A stretch of 64,000 bases of DNA from NCBI GenBank assembly GCA_049324115.1, contig JBMOMN010000009.1, positions 248,001 to 312,000 on the forward strand, written 5' to 3'. The notes under the pieces were generated by a model that was given only the letters and a program-made list of their open reading frames with translations, was not told where the DNA came from and ran no database searches. Both the position numbers and the translations under genes were made by a program. Positions 1 to 9,225 of the stretch are shown here, piece after piece. The DNA is from UBA5796 sp040752455 (GTDB taxonomy: Bacteria > Chloroflexota > Anaerolineae > Anaerolineales > Villigracilaceae). The first letter of the stretch is position 1. The number at the start of each line of letters is the position of its first letter.

Positions 1-270
1 CCGGATGGCCTCGGCGACGCGCTTGCCGCCGTAGTAATAGCCGGGGGTGGCTTCCATCGTAAATTTGGTGTCGCCACATTCGGCGAAGAAATCCTGGTAG
101 ACCGAGAGCGGCTCCATCGGCGTGTTGTAACGCACGGGCAGGAAGTAGCAGGTCTCCTTGACGCTGGAGGCGCAGATGTCGGGGTGCTGTTTCAGATACA
201 TGAACAACGAGGTCGTCCCGGCTTTGGTCACACCGGCGATGATCAGGTTGGGCAGTTTCGGGTTGGTCAT
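1..270 (-). CDS. Sulfotransferase, N-terminal part (cut by window edge)
   Basis: The first 90 residues of a carbohydrate sulfotransferase transferring sulfate from PAPS to a glycan; the gene continues past base 1. The start (ATG at 270) is followed by MTNPKLPNLIIAGVTKAGTT; the VTKAGTTSL stretch is the 5'-phosphosulfate-binding loop of the family, and the QHPDI and KET(C/R)YF motifs that follow are shared with the homologues at 2734-3606 and 6821-7768. It is the last visible gene of the minus-strand polysaccharide operon, 115 bp after the preceding sulfotransferase. The substrate sugar cannot be read from sequence. Confidence 0.85.
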   Translation of the reverse strand, partial: MTNPKLPNLIIAGVTKAGTTSLFMYLKQHPDICASSVKETCYFLPVRYNTPMEPLSVYQDFFAECGDTKFTMEATPGYYYGGKRVAEAIR

Positions 271-385
271 ATAAAACTCCAGGGGTTGCGGGTGCGTCGC
301 ACCTGACCCTTGAATAAAATCTCGTTAAACGGAATGCGCCGCCGCCTGGGAAAATCCCGTTTAGGAAGGTGCGACGAACTCTCTG

Positions 386-1420
386 TTACTTTCCAAATCC
401 CAGTCTCCGGGCGACAGCCTTGAACGGGTTGCGGCTGCGGCGGAAGTTGAACAGGAAAGCCAGCCCGCCCTTGACGACCCAGGTCAGGCCGCTCCAGGCC
501 AGCAGAAGCCAATTAGGGCGGATCGGGTCGGGCCGGTAGCCGTGACGCGCCATCGCCGCCCGCGTGACCCTCTGGCTGATCCACAAATCGGTGCGGGACA
601 GGCCGCCTTTGCGCCACTGCTCGGCCACCTCGCGGTTGATGCCGCGCCGGTCGGGCGCGTCCCGCTTAAGCGACGAACCGACCTGGGGTACGTCCAGCAT
701 CCCGGCCTCGAAGGGAATCCCAGCCGCCGCACACACCCGGCGGATCGTGGTCTCCGGGTCCGAGACCAGGTCTTCGAAGCGCAGGCCGACCACGCGCGGG
801 TGGTCAGTGACCCGCTCGTAAGCCGCCACGCCCGCCTTCCAGATCAGGCTGATGGTGATTGGGTGATAATCCACCCACTGGCGGATGAGGTGGCCGAGCG
901 GCACGCCGCCGCCGCTCATCGAGCGCCGCCGCCAGCGATTCTTCTGCGAGAGCAGCACCCCGCGCGGGTCCCGGAGGATGTTGACCACGACCGCGTTCGG
1001 GTATAAATCCAGGATTTCCTGCACATAATACAGGTTGCGGGGCGTCTGGTCGCAGGGAATGGACTTGCCAAAACGCCCGGCTTCGTACCCGGCAAAGGCG
1101 GCGTAGACCAGAGGCGGGGTCAACGGCTCGTCCACCCCGGCCAGGGCGGATTCGGCCTCGCCCCGGTAGGGTTCCAGGTCGCCCTGCTCGAAATACCCGT
1201 CCCGCTGGACGTTGACCAGCCGGGCGAACAGGGTCGCGGCCTGCTCCGGCGTCACCGGCGCGGGCGGGAGCTGCGGCTGCCACACCTGTTCGAAGAAATG
1301 TAACTCGTTGAAAGTGTAAACCTGCGCGGCGCGGCCTAAAATGCGCCCCAGCATGGTCGTGCCGCTGCGGCTGTTGCCGACGACGATGATCATTTTTTGT
1401 TCGAGAAGCGATTCGGTCAT
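386..1420 (-). CDS. Sulfotransferase family protein
   Basis: A 344-residue PAPS-dependent sulfotransferase. Residues 11-24 (IIVVGNSRSGTTML) form the 5'-phosphosulfate loop and a second PAPS-contact region is visible near residue 150 (NILRDPRGVLLSQ), where the Arg of the LRDPR motif normally binds the 3'-phosphate. It belongs to the Sulfotransfer_3-like branch rather than the shorter heparan-type branch of its neighbours, so it may modify a different acceptor. The C-terminus carries a hydrophobic/basic tail (NWLLLAWSGLTWVVKGGLAF) that could associate with the membrane. It is separated from the upstream GT4 gene by a 101-bp gap containing a palindromic repeat. The start at 1420 is the first in-frame ATG ahead of the P-loop. 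Confidence 0.85.
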   Translation of the reverse strand: MTESLLEQKMIIVVGNSRSGTTMLGRILGRAAQVYTFNELHFFEQVWQPQLPPAPVTPEQAATLFARLVNVQRDGYFEQGDLEPYRGEAESALAGVDEPLTPPLVYAAFAGYEAGRFGKSIPCDQTPRNLYYVQEILDLYPNAVVVNILRDPRGVLLSQKNRWRRRSMSGGGVPLGHLIRQWVDYHPITISLIWKAGVAAYERVTDHPRVVGLRFEDLVSDPETTIRRVCAAAGIPFEAGMLDVPQVGSSLKRDAPDRRGINREVAEQWRKGGLSRTDLWISQRVTRAAMARHGYRPDPIRPNWLLLAWSGLTWVVKGGLAFLFNFRRSRNPFKAVARRLGFGK

Positions 1421-1440
1421 GATGCCTCAAACCCATTTTG

Positions 1441-1503
1441 AACCACGGAGACGCGAAGACACTGAGATAAAAATAAAACTCCGTGACTCCGTGTCTCTGT
1501 GGT
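1441..1503. repeat. Imperfect palindromic intergenic repeat
   Basis: The left arm AACCACGGAGACGCGAAGAC is mirrored on the other side by CTCCGTGACTCCGTGTCTCT followed by GTGGT, around an A-rich centre. It could fold as a hairpin between the GT4 and sulfotransferase genes. It is one of several palindromic repeat families in the window. Confidence 0.7.
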
Positions 1504-1521
1504 GAGATTTTTTGCGAGATA

Positions 1522-2727
1522 TTATCCCGTAAAGCGCCCGTAAACCGCCATCAATTCCTGGTAATAACGCTGCGACGTGAACAGGCTTTCCACTTTTTGG
1601 CGGCCGGCCTGGCCCATTCGGGCCGCGGCTTCGGGGTTTTCGGCCACCTCGAGCAGTTTCTCCCGGAGAGCGGATACGTCACCGGGCGGGACCAGGAACC
1701 CGTCCCGGCCCTCGTCTATCAGTTCGGGGATGGCCCCGATGCGGCTCCCGATCACCGGGCGGGCGTGGGCAAACCCCTCCACGATGGTCAGGCCGAAGGT
1801 CTCGTACCACTCGGAGGGGACGATCACTGCCAGGCTGTTATGGATCAGGTCGTATAGTTCAGTACCGGATTTGAAGCCAAGATACTCGACATGCGCCAGG
1901 TTCTTCTCCCGGATGAGAGCCTGCACCTCGTCCCGGGCGTTGCCGTCCCCGGCGATCTTTAACGGGAGATGCGTCAGTGGGGCAGCCGCTTCGAGCAGCG
2001 TGAGCAGGCCTTTGATCCGCTCGATGCGCCCGAAGTAGAGCAGGTAACCTCCCGGCTCGGGATTCGGCTCCACGGTCGAAATATCCACGAAATTATACAC
2101 GGTCGTGATTTTTTCGGCAGGCACGCCCAGTTCGATCATTTTCCCGCGCATGAAATGGCTGACGGCGATGAAATGGTCAACTTTCGAGATCGACCCGGCC
2201 CAGCGCGAGACGTAACTCTCGGCCACACTCAGAGCGGTGCGGGCCAGCGAGCCGCGGTTGCAGCGGCGCGGCAGAGCCTGGTAGAAATGCCGCCCCTGGC
2301 AGGCTTCGCAAATTTCACCGTTGGAGACGAGGGTGTAAACCGGGCAGACGAGCTTGTACTCGTGCAGGGTCTGGACGATCGGTATGCCCGCTTTTTTGAG
2401 CGGGGCCAGGATCGAGCCGGTCAGTTTGCCGTAGTAGATGTGCAGGTGGGCGATGTCGGGATGGTGGTCGGCGATGACGCGCCGGATGGCGCGGGCCGCG
2501 GCGGGCGAGTAGAGGTAGCGGGCCAGGTCGGCCGGACCGGGATGCTCGAAATCAGCGGCAGGAGGAAAGTAAGCGCTCCATTCGGACGGCTGGTTCTTCG
2601 GGCTGGCCGCCGCGAACGGGATGACGGTGTGCCCGTTTTCGCTCAGGATGGCGTTGGTGCGGAAAAAGACCTGGTCCGAGCCGCCGGTGAGATGGTAGTT
2701 TTGGGAGACGGATAAAATTTTCAGCAC
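1522..2727 (-). CDS. Glycosyltransferase family 4 (GT-B) protein
   Basis: A 401-residue retaining GT-B glycosyltransferase, expected on the cytoplasmic face of the membrane adding a sugar to a lipid-linked repeat unit. The N-terminal domain starts LKILSVSQNYHLTGGSDQV with the GGSD acceptor-domain loop. A Cys-rich insert (EICEACQGRHFYQALPRRC, about residues 129-147) is common in EPS GT4 enzymes. The nucleotide-sugar domain has LLYFGRIERIKG (about 228-239) and the E-x7-E donor motif in ETFGLTIVEGFAHARPV. It lies 6 bp after the sulfotransferase at 2734-3606, so it is co-translated in the operon. Donor and acceptor sugars are not predictable. Confidence 0.92.
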   Translation of the reverse strand: MLKILSVSQNYHLTGGSDQVFFRTNAILSENGHTVIPFAAASPKNQPSEWSAYFPPAADFEHPGPADLARYLYSPAAARAIRRVIADHHPDIAHLHIYYGKLTGSILAPLKKAGIPIVQTLHEYKLVCPVYTLVSNGEICEACQGRHFYQALPRRCNRGSLARTALSVAESYVSRWAGSISKVDHFIAVSHFMRGKMIELGVPAEKITTVYNFVDISTVEPNPEPGGYLLYFGRIERIKGLLTLLEAAAPLTHLPLKIAGDGNARDEVQALIREKNLAHVEYLGFKSGTELYDLIHNSLAVIVPSEWYETFGLTIVEGFAHARPVIGSRIGAIPELIDEGRDGFLVPPGDVSALREKLLEVAENPEAAARMGQAGRQKVESLFTSQRYYQELMAVYGRFTG

Positions 2728-2733
2728 GACAGG

Positions 2734-3606
2734 TTACCGGTCCCAGGCTGAGAGGTCCCGCCCGATCAACCCGGACAATTGGTCGTTGTACGGTTTAAAG
2801 TGGGCGTTCAATCGCTGACGGGTGGCCTCGTCAATTTGCGGCGGGGTGAAGAGTTCCTCGTTCATTTCACGCAGCCGGGATTTGAGCCGGTCACGGGCAC
2901 GGCTGCCGACCAGTTTGCGCAAAGCCCTCTTGAGCGGCGAGGTCGAACTCAGCCAGCGCGCCAGCCCCACCGATTTGGGCTGGGCAGCCACGTTGTGTTC
3001 CCGCTCAGCATTGACGGTGAACGGCTCCAGCCCGGCGGCCTGGAAAATCGAGTTGCACACGCCTTTCACGTCCGATTTCAGGTCGTCGGTCAGGAAAATA
3101 TGGACCTGTTCGCGAGGGAAGAGGGCGTAGATGTTCTGGATATGGGTCACGTAAGTGCTGCGCTCCAGGTAAGCGCAGGCATGTTCCCGCACCGGGTCGC
3201 CGTGGAAGCGAGCCGGGTCGGCTCGCAGGGCTTCTTCGAAGGTCGGAAGGTCTTCCCAGCCCATGCGCCGCGAAAACCAGTAGGACGAGTAGGCCCGAGT
3301 GACCGGGTTACGCAGGCAGACCACCACCCGGACGGCAGGATTGTGACTATGCAGGCGTTGGAGGGCGGCGGGCAGGTACATCACCCCGACGCTTTTGGCA
3401 AGGATCACCGGCGCGGCGCTCGATTCAAAGTAACGGGCCGCGACCGTTTCGTAGCCGAGGGCATACTCCTCGTCGCTGACGAAATAAGTCATTTCGCGGC
3501 GGGTGTGGCTGGCGATTTTGGGGTGTTGTGCCAGGTATTTTTGCAGGGATGAGGTCCCGGCTTTTTCGGCCCCGGCGATCATGATGTCAATCGGTTTCAT
3601 AGGCAT
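2734..3606 (-). CDS. Sulfotransferase domain protein (heparan-type)
   Basis: A 290-residue sulfotransferase. Its PAPS loop is IMIAGAEKAGTSSLQKYLAQ near the N-terminus, and the 3'-phosphate motif is VVCLRNPVTRAYSSYWFSRR (Arg and Ser), typical of the Sulfotransfer_1 family. Two ATG codons 6 bp apart (3606 and 3600) can both serve; longer extensions upstream run into the flippase gene and are not protein-like. The gene sits between the Wzx flippase (62 bp upstream) and the GT4 gene. It probably sulfates the polysaccharide or its lipid-linked unit; the position modified is unknown. Confidence 0.9.
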   Translation of the reverse strand: MPMKPIDIMIAGAEKAGTSSLQKYLAQHPKIASHTRREMTYFVSDEEYALGYETVAARYFESSAAPVILAKSVGVMYLPAALQRLHSHNPAVRVVVCLRNPVTRAYSSYWFSRRMGWEDLPTFEEALRADPARFHGDPVREHACAYLERSTYVTHIQNIYALFPREQVHIFLTDDLKSDVKGVCNSIFQAAGLEPFTVNAEREHNVAAQPKSVGLARWLSSTSPLKRALRKLVGSRARDRLKSRLREMNEELFTPPQIDEATRQRLNAHFKPYNDQLSGLIGRDLSAWDR

Positions 3607-3668
3607 GGTATTCGCATTTAGTGATCGTAACGCGAGATTTATCCCGGCGGGGCAACATGAATGTTGCG

Positions 3669-5219
3669 TTACGCAGCGTTGCCAGAATACTTGCGCAAAC
3701 GCTTGAGAATGGTTTGCAGGAAGGTTTTGTCTTCCTTGTCGAGGCCAATCAGGAACAACGTCCCGGCGAAGACACCAAAGGCCAGGATAATTGCCAGGGT
3801 AAAGAACAGCCAGGGGGTTTGCAGCACGAACAGGCGCAAGACGAGCAGGACGGCCAGGGTCACGAGGGTAGCGATGGCCCCTTTCCAGTAGCGCCGGTCG
3901 TAGGGCCAGATGCCCACCGCCTGCCGGACCCGCCACAGTCCGCCCAGCATGAGGGCGATGACCGCCACCGAAGGTCCCAGGGCGGCCCCGGCGATGCCCA
4001 TCATCGGGATAAAGATGATGCAAAGGATGATGTCCACGACGAACGCGCCGGCGGTCAGCCAAAGCCAGTCGTTCTGGTAACCCGACATGACCAAAATCCG
4101 CCCGACTGAGCCGGTGCTGACGTTGACCAGGGCAGCGATCATCAGGATGACCAGCGGCAAGGCCGTAGCAGCGTATTTATCCCCGAAAATCAACGGGACG
4201 ATCTCGCCCGGCGCGGCCAGGATAACCAGTGCGAACGGCAGGACGATGTACAGGCCCCATTTGGTGCTGATGCGATAAAGTTCCTCCAGGTCGGTTTTAC
4301 GGCCAGACTGGTGCAGGCTGGCAATCATCGGGGCGAAAATGGTGTTGAAGGAGGTCATCACCAGGGTGATCGGCAAGGAGAACTGGGTCATAGCCTGGTA
4401 ATTGCCCACGTCGGCGGCGGTGAGGAAGTAACCGGCAAACAGGCGGTCGACGCGCAGGATGAGCATGTAGATCATACTGGCCAGGGCCGTAGGAAGGGAA
4501 AAGCGCAGGATTTCACGAAGGGTCGGTTCGAGGAATTCGACATTCTTGAAAATTCCGGGGAACAGGATGGTCAGGTAACGCAAGGCAAAACCAAACCCGA
4601 CCACGAAAGATAATACGGTGGCAACGATGCTGCCGGTCAGCCCGGTGTGGAGCAGGTTGGCGGCCACGACCAAAGCAAAATTGGCGAGCGGGACGATGAG
4701 CGTCTCGGCGATGACCGAATATTTCATCCGGCGGGAAATGGTCGTGGCGGCTGCGGCGACTCCCAGGGCGCTGGCAAACGGGAAGGAAAAGGCAAATAAA
4801 CGGAAAACAGGCTCGAGGTCCGGTTTTTTGAAGAAAGTCACCGCCAGGAACGGGGCCAGGAGGTAGAATCCAATCCCAATCACCAGCCCTGAGATCAGGG
4901 CATACGTCACCGAACGAATGACGATGCTGTTGACCTTGCGCGGGTCCTTTTGCCAGAACGAGGTCCCGTAGCGGATGACGCCGTTATCCAGGCCGAGTTG
5001 CAGGAAAATGCCGACCGTCTGGAGCACTGCCAGGCCGATGCTGTACAGGCCGAAGAGGGCCGGGCCGAGCAACCGGCCAATGACGATCTGCACCAGCATC
5101 TGCAAAAAGCGGCCTACAGTCTTGCCGACCAGGGCAGTGCTTGCTCCCCGCGCCAGGGTGTTCATGTCGTCGGTTGCGTCAGAAAGTGCGGTGAATTTGG
5201 GGAGGGTGGGCTGTTCCAT
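3669..5219 (-). CDS. Wzx-type flippase / polysaccharide biosynthesis protein
   Basis: A 516-residue MOP-superfamily integral membrane protein with about 14 hydrophobic segments spread over the whole length. The early region (RGASTALVGKTVGRFLQMLV) followed by the IGRLLGPALFGLYSIG segment is typical of the polysaccharide_synt family. It should move undecaprenyl-linked repeat units across the cytoplasmic membrane. The start ATG (5219) is only 3 bp after the stop of the polymerase gene, so translation is likely coupled. With the Wzy-like and Wzz-like genes it completes a Wzx/Wzy-dependent export set. Confidence 0.92.
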   Translation of the reverse strand: MEQPTLPKFTALSDATDDMNTLARGASTALVGKTVGRFLQMLVQIVIGRLLGPALFGLYSIGLAVLQTVGIFLQLGLDNGVIRYGTSFWQKDPRKVNSIVIRSVTYALISGLVIGIGFYLLAPFLAVTFFKKPDLEPVFRLFAFSFPFASALGVAAAATTISRRMKYSVIAETLIVPLANFALVVAANLLHTGLTGSIVATVLSFVVGFGFALRYLTILFPGIFKNVEFLEPTLREILRFSLPTALASMIYMLILRVDRLFAGYFLTAADVGNYQAMTQFSLPITLVMTSFNTIFAPMIASLHQSGRKTDLEELYRISTKWGLYIVLPFALVILAAPGEIVPLIFGDKYAATALPLVILMIAALVNVSTGSVGRILVMSGYQNDWLWLTAGAFVVDIILCIIFIPMMGIAGAALGPSVAVIALMLGGLWRVRQAVGIWPYDRRYWKGAIATLVTLAVLLVLRLFVLQTPWLFFTLAIILAFGVFAGTLFLIGLDKEDKTFLQTILKRLRKYSGNAA

Positions 5220-5222
5220 AAA

Positions 5223-6800
5223 TTATCCCGAGGCCGGTTCCTGCCTGTTTTCAAGTTTGAGCAGTTCCTGGCGACGGGTAAAAGAATCCGAAATGGCGAT
5301 CCCGGCCAGGAACCACAAGTAAAAGCCAAAAACCCTGAATTCAAGGGCGCGATAGAAAAACAGGATGAGGACGGCATTCACGACCATGAGGAAAGCCATC
5401 CGTCCGAGCGCGCGGGACGTTGGGCTGGCGGCGCGGTCGAGGTGCTTTTTCCAGGCTGTAGCGGATACCGCTAAAAAGATGCCGAGGAACATCAAAAAGC
5501 CAAATAAGCCGTAATAGGTCAGGAGCGCCACCCAATAAACGTCTTCGAAAATACTCTCTCGAAGTACCCGGTACACGGCCGGCAGTTCCGTCTCGGATAA
5601 TTTTTCGAGCGCCAGGGGGGTATCCGGCCCATAGCCGAAGACCGGCTTTTCCCTGAGTATCACCGGTGGGACGAAGATCACCGCGCCAAGCCGCTGGTTC
5701 CGGGCGCGCTCCAGGTAACTTTGCGAAAAAATGGAGAGCAGGTTACGGGCCGCGGTCGTTTCGGTCTGCCGGGGATTGAAATATTGCTCGTTGGCAGCCG
5801 GGCTCCCGAACAGGACCATCGCCCCAACGAGGATCGCGAGGGCCAGGCCGGTCCCAACCAGGATGGGGATATAAACCGGCCTATAAAAAACAGCATACCA
5901 AACGATAAGGATGATCAGCGCCGAAAAAAAGACGCCGCGGGCGTAAGACAGAGCGATCCCGCCCATGAGGGCCGAAATGACCAGCAGGCTGGCCCAGGTG
6001 AGCTGTTTCAACCTGCTCAGATAGACGATCAAGACAATCGAGATGAAAATGCCAAAGTGGAGCGTATCGCCCAGGGTGCCGAAAACACTGCCAAGTTCCC
6101 GTCCGCTTTGCAAAAGGACGAAATTACGCGATTTCCCCAGGACGTCCAACGTGCTGGCCCGAGGGACGAACACAGCTTTTACCGGTACCCCTCCGAGACG
6201 TTGAACAACGCCCAGAAGGATTTGGATGGCGCCGCCTATCAGGATTGCCCACAATAATCTATTGACCTGTCTTTCAGAAAAATCCAGGTTCACGACCACA
6301 TAATACAGGAGCACGAAACGCAGCATCGGCCGCAAATTAGACAGGCTGGCCCAGGGGGAGGCTCCGTTCAAGAAAATGGACAGGACAGCACCGATCACGA
6401 ACAGGATCAGCAATAAATCTATGGGCGTGTGCCGGATCGGTTTCCCGGCCAAGATCCGCTTGGCAAGCACAACCGCAAACAAGATATAAACCAGGGCCTC
6501 ACTGCCCAGCTGTGCCACCAGGTAAACCTGTTCCGGGCCGGGCGTGAATTTGATGAGGAAACTTTCCAAAGGCATGTAGACGACCAGGAACAAGACCATT
6601 GTTTGAGGGTAAACCACGATCAGAATCCCCCCGATGATCGCCCCGGCCAATCCCACAAGCGCAATCAGCCCCAGAGGGAATCCCAGTGAAGCGGCAAACG
6701 CCACCAGCACCGAGCCGACAAGGCTCAATGCCAGGTAAGGGCCGAGGGTTTTGAGTGAGACTTTTTCTTTATTCAAGAGCTTGTTATCCAAGTCATCCAC
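5223..6800 (-). CDS. O-antigen polymerase/ligase-like membrane protein (Wzy/WaaL type)
   Basis: A 525-residue polytopic protein with 11-12 predicted membrane segments. A longer extracytoplasmic loop around residues 340-400 contains EKPVFGYGPDTPLALEK, resembling the conserved P-x-GxG loop of Wzy_C (PF04932) polymerases/ligases. The start appears to be GTG at 6800, because no in-frame ATG precedes the first TM segment; the soluble tail MDDLDNKLLNKEKVSLKTLG follows. The gene lies 20 bp after a sulfotransferase and 3 bp before wzx. Polymerase is more likely than ligase, given the neighbouring Wzx and Wzz homologues. Confidence 0.85.
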   Translation of the reverse strand: MDDLDNKLLNKEKVSLKTLGPYLALSLVGSVLVAFAASLGFPLGLIALVGLAGAIIGGILIVVYPQTMVLFLVVYMPLESFLIKFTPGPEQVYLVAQLGSEALVYILFAVVLAKRILAGKPIRHTPIDLLLILFVIGAVLSIFLNGASPWASLSNLRPMLRFVLLYYVVVNLDFSERQVNRLLWAILIGGAIQILLGVVQRLGGVPVKAVFVPRASTLDVLGKSRNFVLLQSGRELGSVFGTLGDTLHFGIFISIVLIVYLSRLKQLTWASLLVISALMGGIALSYARGVFFSALIILIVWYAVFYRPVYIPILVGTGLALAILVGAMVLFGSPAANEQYFNPRQTETTAARNLLSIFSQSYLERARNQRLGAVIFVPPVILREKPVFGYGPDTPLALEKLSETELPAVYRVLRESIFEDVYWVALLTYYGLFGFLMFLGIFLAVSATAWKKHLDRAASPTSRALGRMAFLMVVNAVLILFFYRALEFRVFGFYLWFLAGIAISDSFTRRQELLKLENRQEPASG

Positions 6801-6820
6801 AAGTCACCCGGAATACGGTA

Positions 6821-7768
6821 TTACCACGGCAATTCCCTGCCCAGCAAGCCAGCCAATTCCTGGTTGGCGGGTTCAAAGTACGCTTTCAGGGATTCGCAGG
6901 CCGCTTCCGACATATCCAATTGCCGGGGTTCCTCACTCCGAAGGGAATTTATCAGGGCAGGCTCGACTTTGCGTTTGATGCCTCTCAAGAACCTGCGCAG
7001 CGAACCCAGGCGGTTGATGCGCTTATTCAGGCTGAACCGCAACTTACGGATCAGGCCAAAAACAGCGGGATGCTTCAGGTTCTCGGTTTGATTGAAGATT
7101 TTGAATTCATAGCCATCGTAGAATTTCGGGGCGATCCCCGAAAACTCCGAAAGTCTCAGCATCACCAGATGCGGATTCCTGGAAATATCCTCGAGGAACG
7201 AGACGAAAATCCGATCCCGGCCGAAGGTATCGAAATAGCCGCGCAAATAATGGACATAGCGGCCCTGTTCCACCGCCCGCAAATGCTGCGGCACTGACGG
7301 CGACAACCGACCAGACTGTTCCAACTGCTGGCGGATATAGTCATCGAGAGTGACTTCTGCGCCAATCGAGTTGTTTTGCAAGGCAAAGCGATACCATGAA
7401 ACGACCCTGGAGATGGGTTCGCGCAGCAGGAAGACGAGTCGCACGTCTTCGAGCGCCGAGCGGATGCGTTTTGCCGTGCCTGGGGAATAGAGATAATCGG
7501 GCGTGGCATCCACCCACAGTTTGACATCCGCCGATTTCGGGGAGAAAAAATCGCCGTATTTATCGGGATCCGTCTCGAACCGGTATTTCGATTCAAGAGG
7601 ATAGTCCGCGTCCAGGAAAAAGCGGGTTTCCTTGAGATTGGATACACAGACTTCTGGATGATCGCCCAGGTAGGCATATACGGACGTCGTTGCCGCTTTG
7701 GTTGTCCCGCCGATGATCAAATACGGGCGGCGCATGACGGCCGGATTTGAAAATTTATACAAGTCCAT
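6821..7768 (-). CDS. Sulfotransferase domain protein (heparan-type)
   Basis: A 315-residue sulfotransferase with PAPS loop YLIIGGTTKAATTSVYAYLG (the canonical second Gly is Ala) and the 3'-phosphate motif RLVFLLREPISRVVSWYRFA. The ATG at 7768 is preferred. An upstream TTG at 7837 would overlap the wzz gene by 46 bp, and an ATG at the MRRPYL position would remove only 12 residues ahead of the P-loop. It is the second gene of the polysaccharide operon, 23 bp after the chain-length determinant. It is closely similar in layout to the truncated gene at 1-270. Confidence 0.88.
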   Translation of the reverse strand: MDLYKFSNPAVMRRPYLIIGGTTKAATTSVYAYLGDHPEVCVSNLKETRFFLDADYPLESKYRFETDPDKYGDFFSPKSADVKLWVDATPDYLYSPGTAKRIRSALEDVRLVFLLREPISRVVSWYRFALQNNSIGAEVTLDDYIRQQLEQSGRLSPSVPQHLRAVEQGRYVHYLRGYFDTFGRDRIFVSFLEDISRNPHLVMLRLSEFSGIAPKFYDGYEFKIFNQTENLKHPAVFGLIRKLRFSLNKRINRLGSLRRFLRGIKRKVEPALINSLRSEEPRQLDMSEAACESLKAYFEPANQELAGLLGRELPW

Positions 7769-7791
7769 TCTGGAGAAGTCTTGCTCGCGTG

Positions 7792-9078
7792 TCAAGCCAG
7801 GGGTTCGGATTTCATCTTCATGACTGAATTCCACCAAACCGACAGCACGATGACGAAAATTCCGAGCAAAACAGCGAGGATCATGGTTGCCAGGGCGATA
7901 ATAAGGCTATTCGTATTTTCAGGGCGGGTTGGTGAAATTGCCTTTTCGACAACCTGGACAATATCATCCCCTATATTCGACGCGACCAGCACCTCATCGT
8001 ACTTGCTTTTCAGGCTGGAATACAGGATGCTCGCCTGGTCGTACGCCCGGGAGAGCTGACTCTCCTGGATTACGGCGAGTTCATATTGTTTCTGTAATTC
8101 CAAGACTTGAACCTCAATCTCCTCCAGCCCATCAGAAACAAGCTCCAGGCGGCGATCGATTGTCCGGCCAATCTGATCCAGCAGGCGACGCTGCTCACCA
8201 ACCGTCTCAGGGAGGACATCGGATTGGAGGTTGAAACTAAAACTGTTACTAGCCATGACTGACTGTGCCGAGAGCATGGTGATTCGGTCCGGGTTCGATA
8301 ATGGACCCGAAACGACGACATTATCCAGAGACTGCACCTGCAAAAAAAGGACGGTTATGCCCCCCAAAGGGCTTAATTCTTCATCCGGTAAACCCTGGAG
8401 TTGCTCCTGTATCACAACAACGTTATCCGCAGTAGCACTCAATAACCGCTGCAATGTAAAAAATTCAGCTTGTTGGTTGTAAAGACTTTGCAATCCATTA
8501 TTGACGATCCCGCTCTGGTCAGTGGCTTTGAATTCCACCAGCGCCTGGGAAGCCGAGTCCAATGCAGCTTTAGCGCTATCAAGCTGGGCTTGCCAGACAG
8601 CCAGTTGGGACGGGTCATTGGGATTATACAGACGATTGGCTTCTGCCACGACGAATTTTGCCCACGAGTTAGCCAGGTCCGCTGCCAGGGCCGGATCGCT
8701 CATGGATACCGATAGCGTGATCCAGCTTTGGTCGCTGCCGGTCTTGGCTCTGACCTGCTCCTTGAAAGCAGCAAAGGTCATCGTCCGGTTGGCAGCCAGG
8801 TCGGAGGCGTCGAATGTCTGACGTAAAATCTCGGTGCTATTGGCCAGGTCGAGGATAGCTTTGTAGGGAGGCGTCTGCCTGTTGTTTTGAATGCTGTCGT
8901 CGAAGCTGATCGCAAATTTGCTTGGCTGGGTGACAACTACAGATGTCGCGGTATAAGTCTTCGGTAGAAGCGATGCGAATGCGAAGGCAATAATGGCCGC
9001 CAGGACGGCAAAACCGGCCAGCCATTTCCATTTTTTAAGGATAGCCAGGATATAGATACGCAAATCAATTTCGATCAT
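7792..9078 (-). CDS. Wzz/YveK-type polysaccharide chain-length determinant
   Basis: A 428-residue co-polymerase of the Wzz family, controlling EPS or capsule chain length. The N-terminus MIEIDLRIYILAILKKWKWL leads into TM1 (LAGFAVLAAIIAFAFASLL); a long extracytoplasmic region rich in heptad-like helices follows (about 170-370), and TM2 (LIIALATMILAVLLGIFVIV) is near residues 395-415. There is no C-terminal BY-kinase domain. The start ATG at 9078 is set by the AGGAG Shine-Dalgarno 8-12 nt upstream; the open frame continues upstream but without protein-like character. It is the first gene of the minus-strand polysaccharide operon. Confidence 0.9.
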   Translation of the reverse strand: MIEIDLRIYILAILKKWKWLAGFAVLAAIIAFAFASLLPKTYTATSVVVTQPSKFAISFDDSIQNNRQTPPYKAILDLANSTEILRQTFDASDLAANRTMTFAAFKEQVRAKTGSDQSWITLSVSMSDPALAADLANSWAKFVVAEANRLYNPNDPSQLAVWQAQLDSAKAALDSASQALVEFKATDQSGIVNNGLQSLYNQQAEFFTLQRLLSATADNVVVIQEQLQGLPDEELSPLGGITVLFLQVQSLDNVVVSGPLSNPDRITMLSAQSVMASNSFSFNLQSDVLPETVGEQRRLLDQIGRTIDRRLELVSDGLEEIEVQVLELQKQYELAVIQESQLSRAYDQASILYSSLKSKYDEVLVASNIGDDIVQVVEKAISPTRPENTNSLIIALATMILAVLLGIFVIVLSVWWNSVMKMKSEPLA

Positions 9079-9225
9079 TCGGGATCTCCTGCGTTTTTGC
9101 TGAAAAGCGATGGAATTCTCCCACACTAACAAAGGCCTGTCAAGCAAGGCCAATTTTGCCCGAAACGGGACAGTTCTCGGATAAAATATCCTTGAAACGA
9201 AAACTGTCACTGGAGGAGGAGCCTT

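Noticed and set aside
3607..4062. N-terminal extension of the sulfotransferase at 2734-3606
   Set aside because: The extension overlaps the flippase gene and has no protein-like content; the P-loop follows the ATG at 3606/3600.
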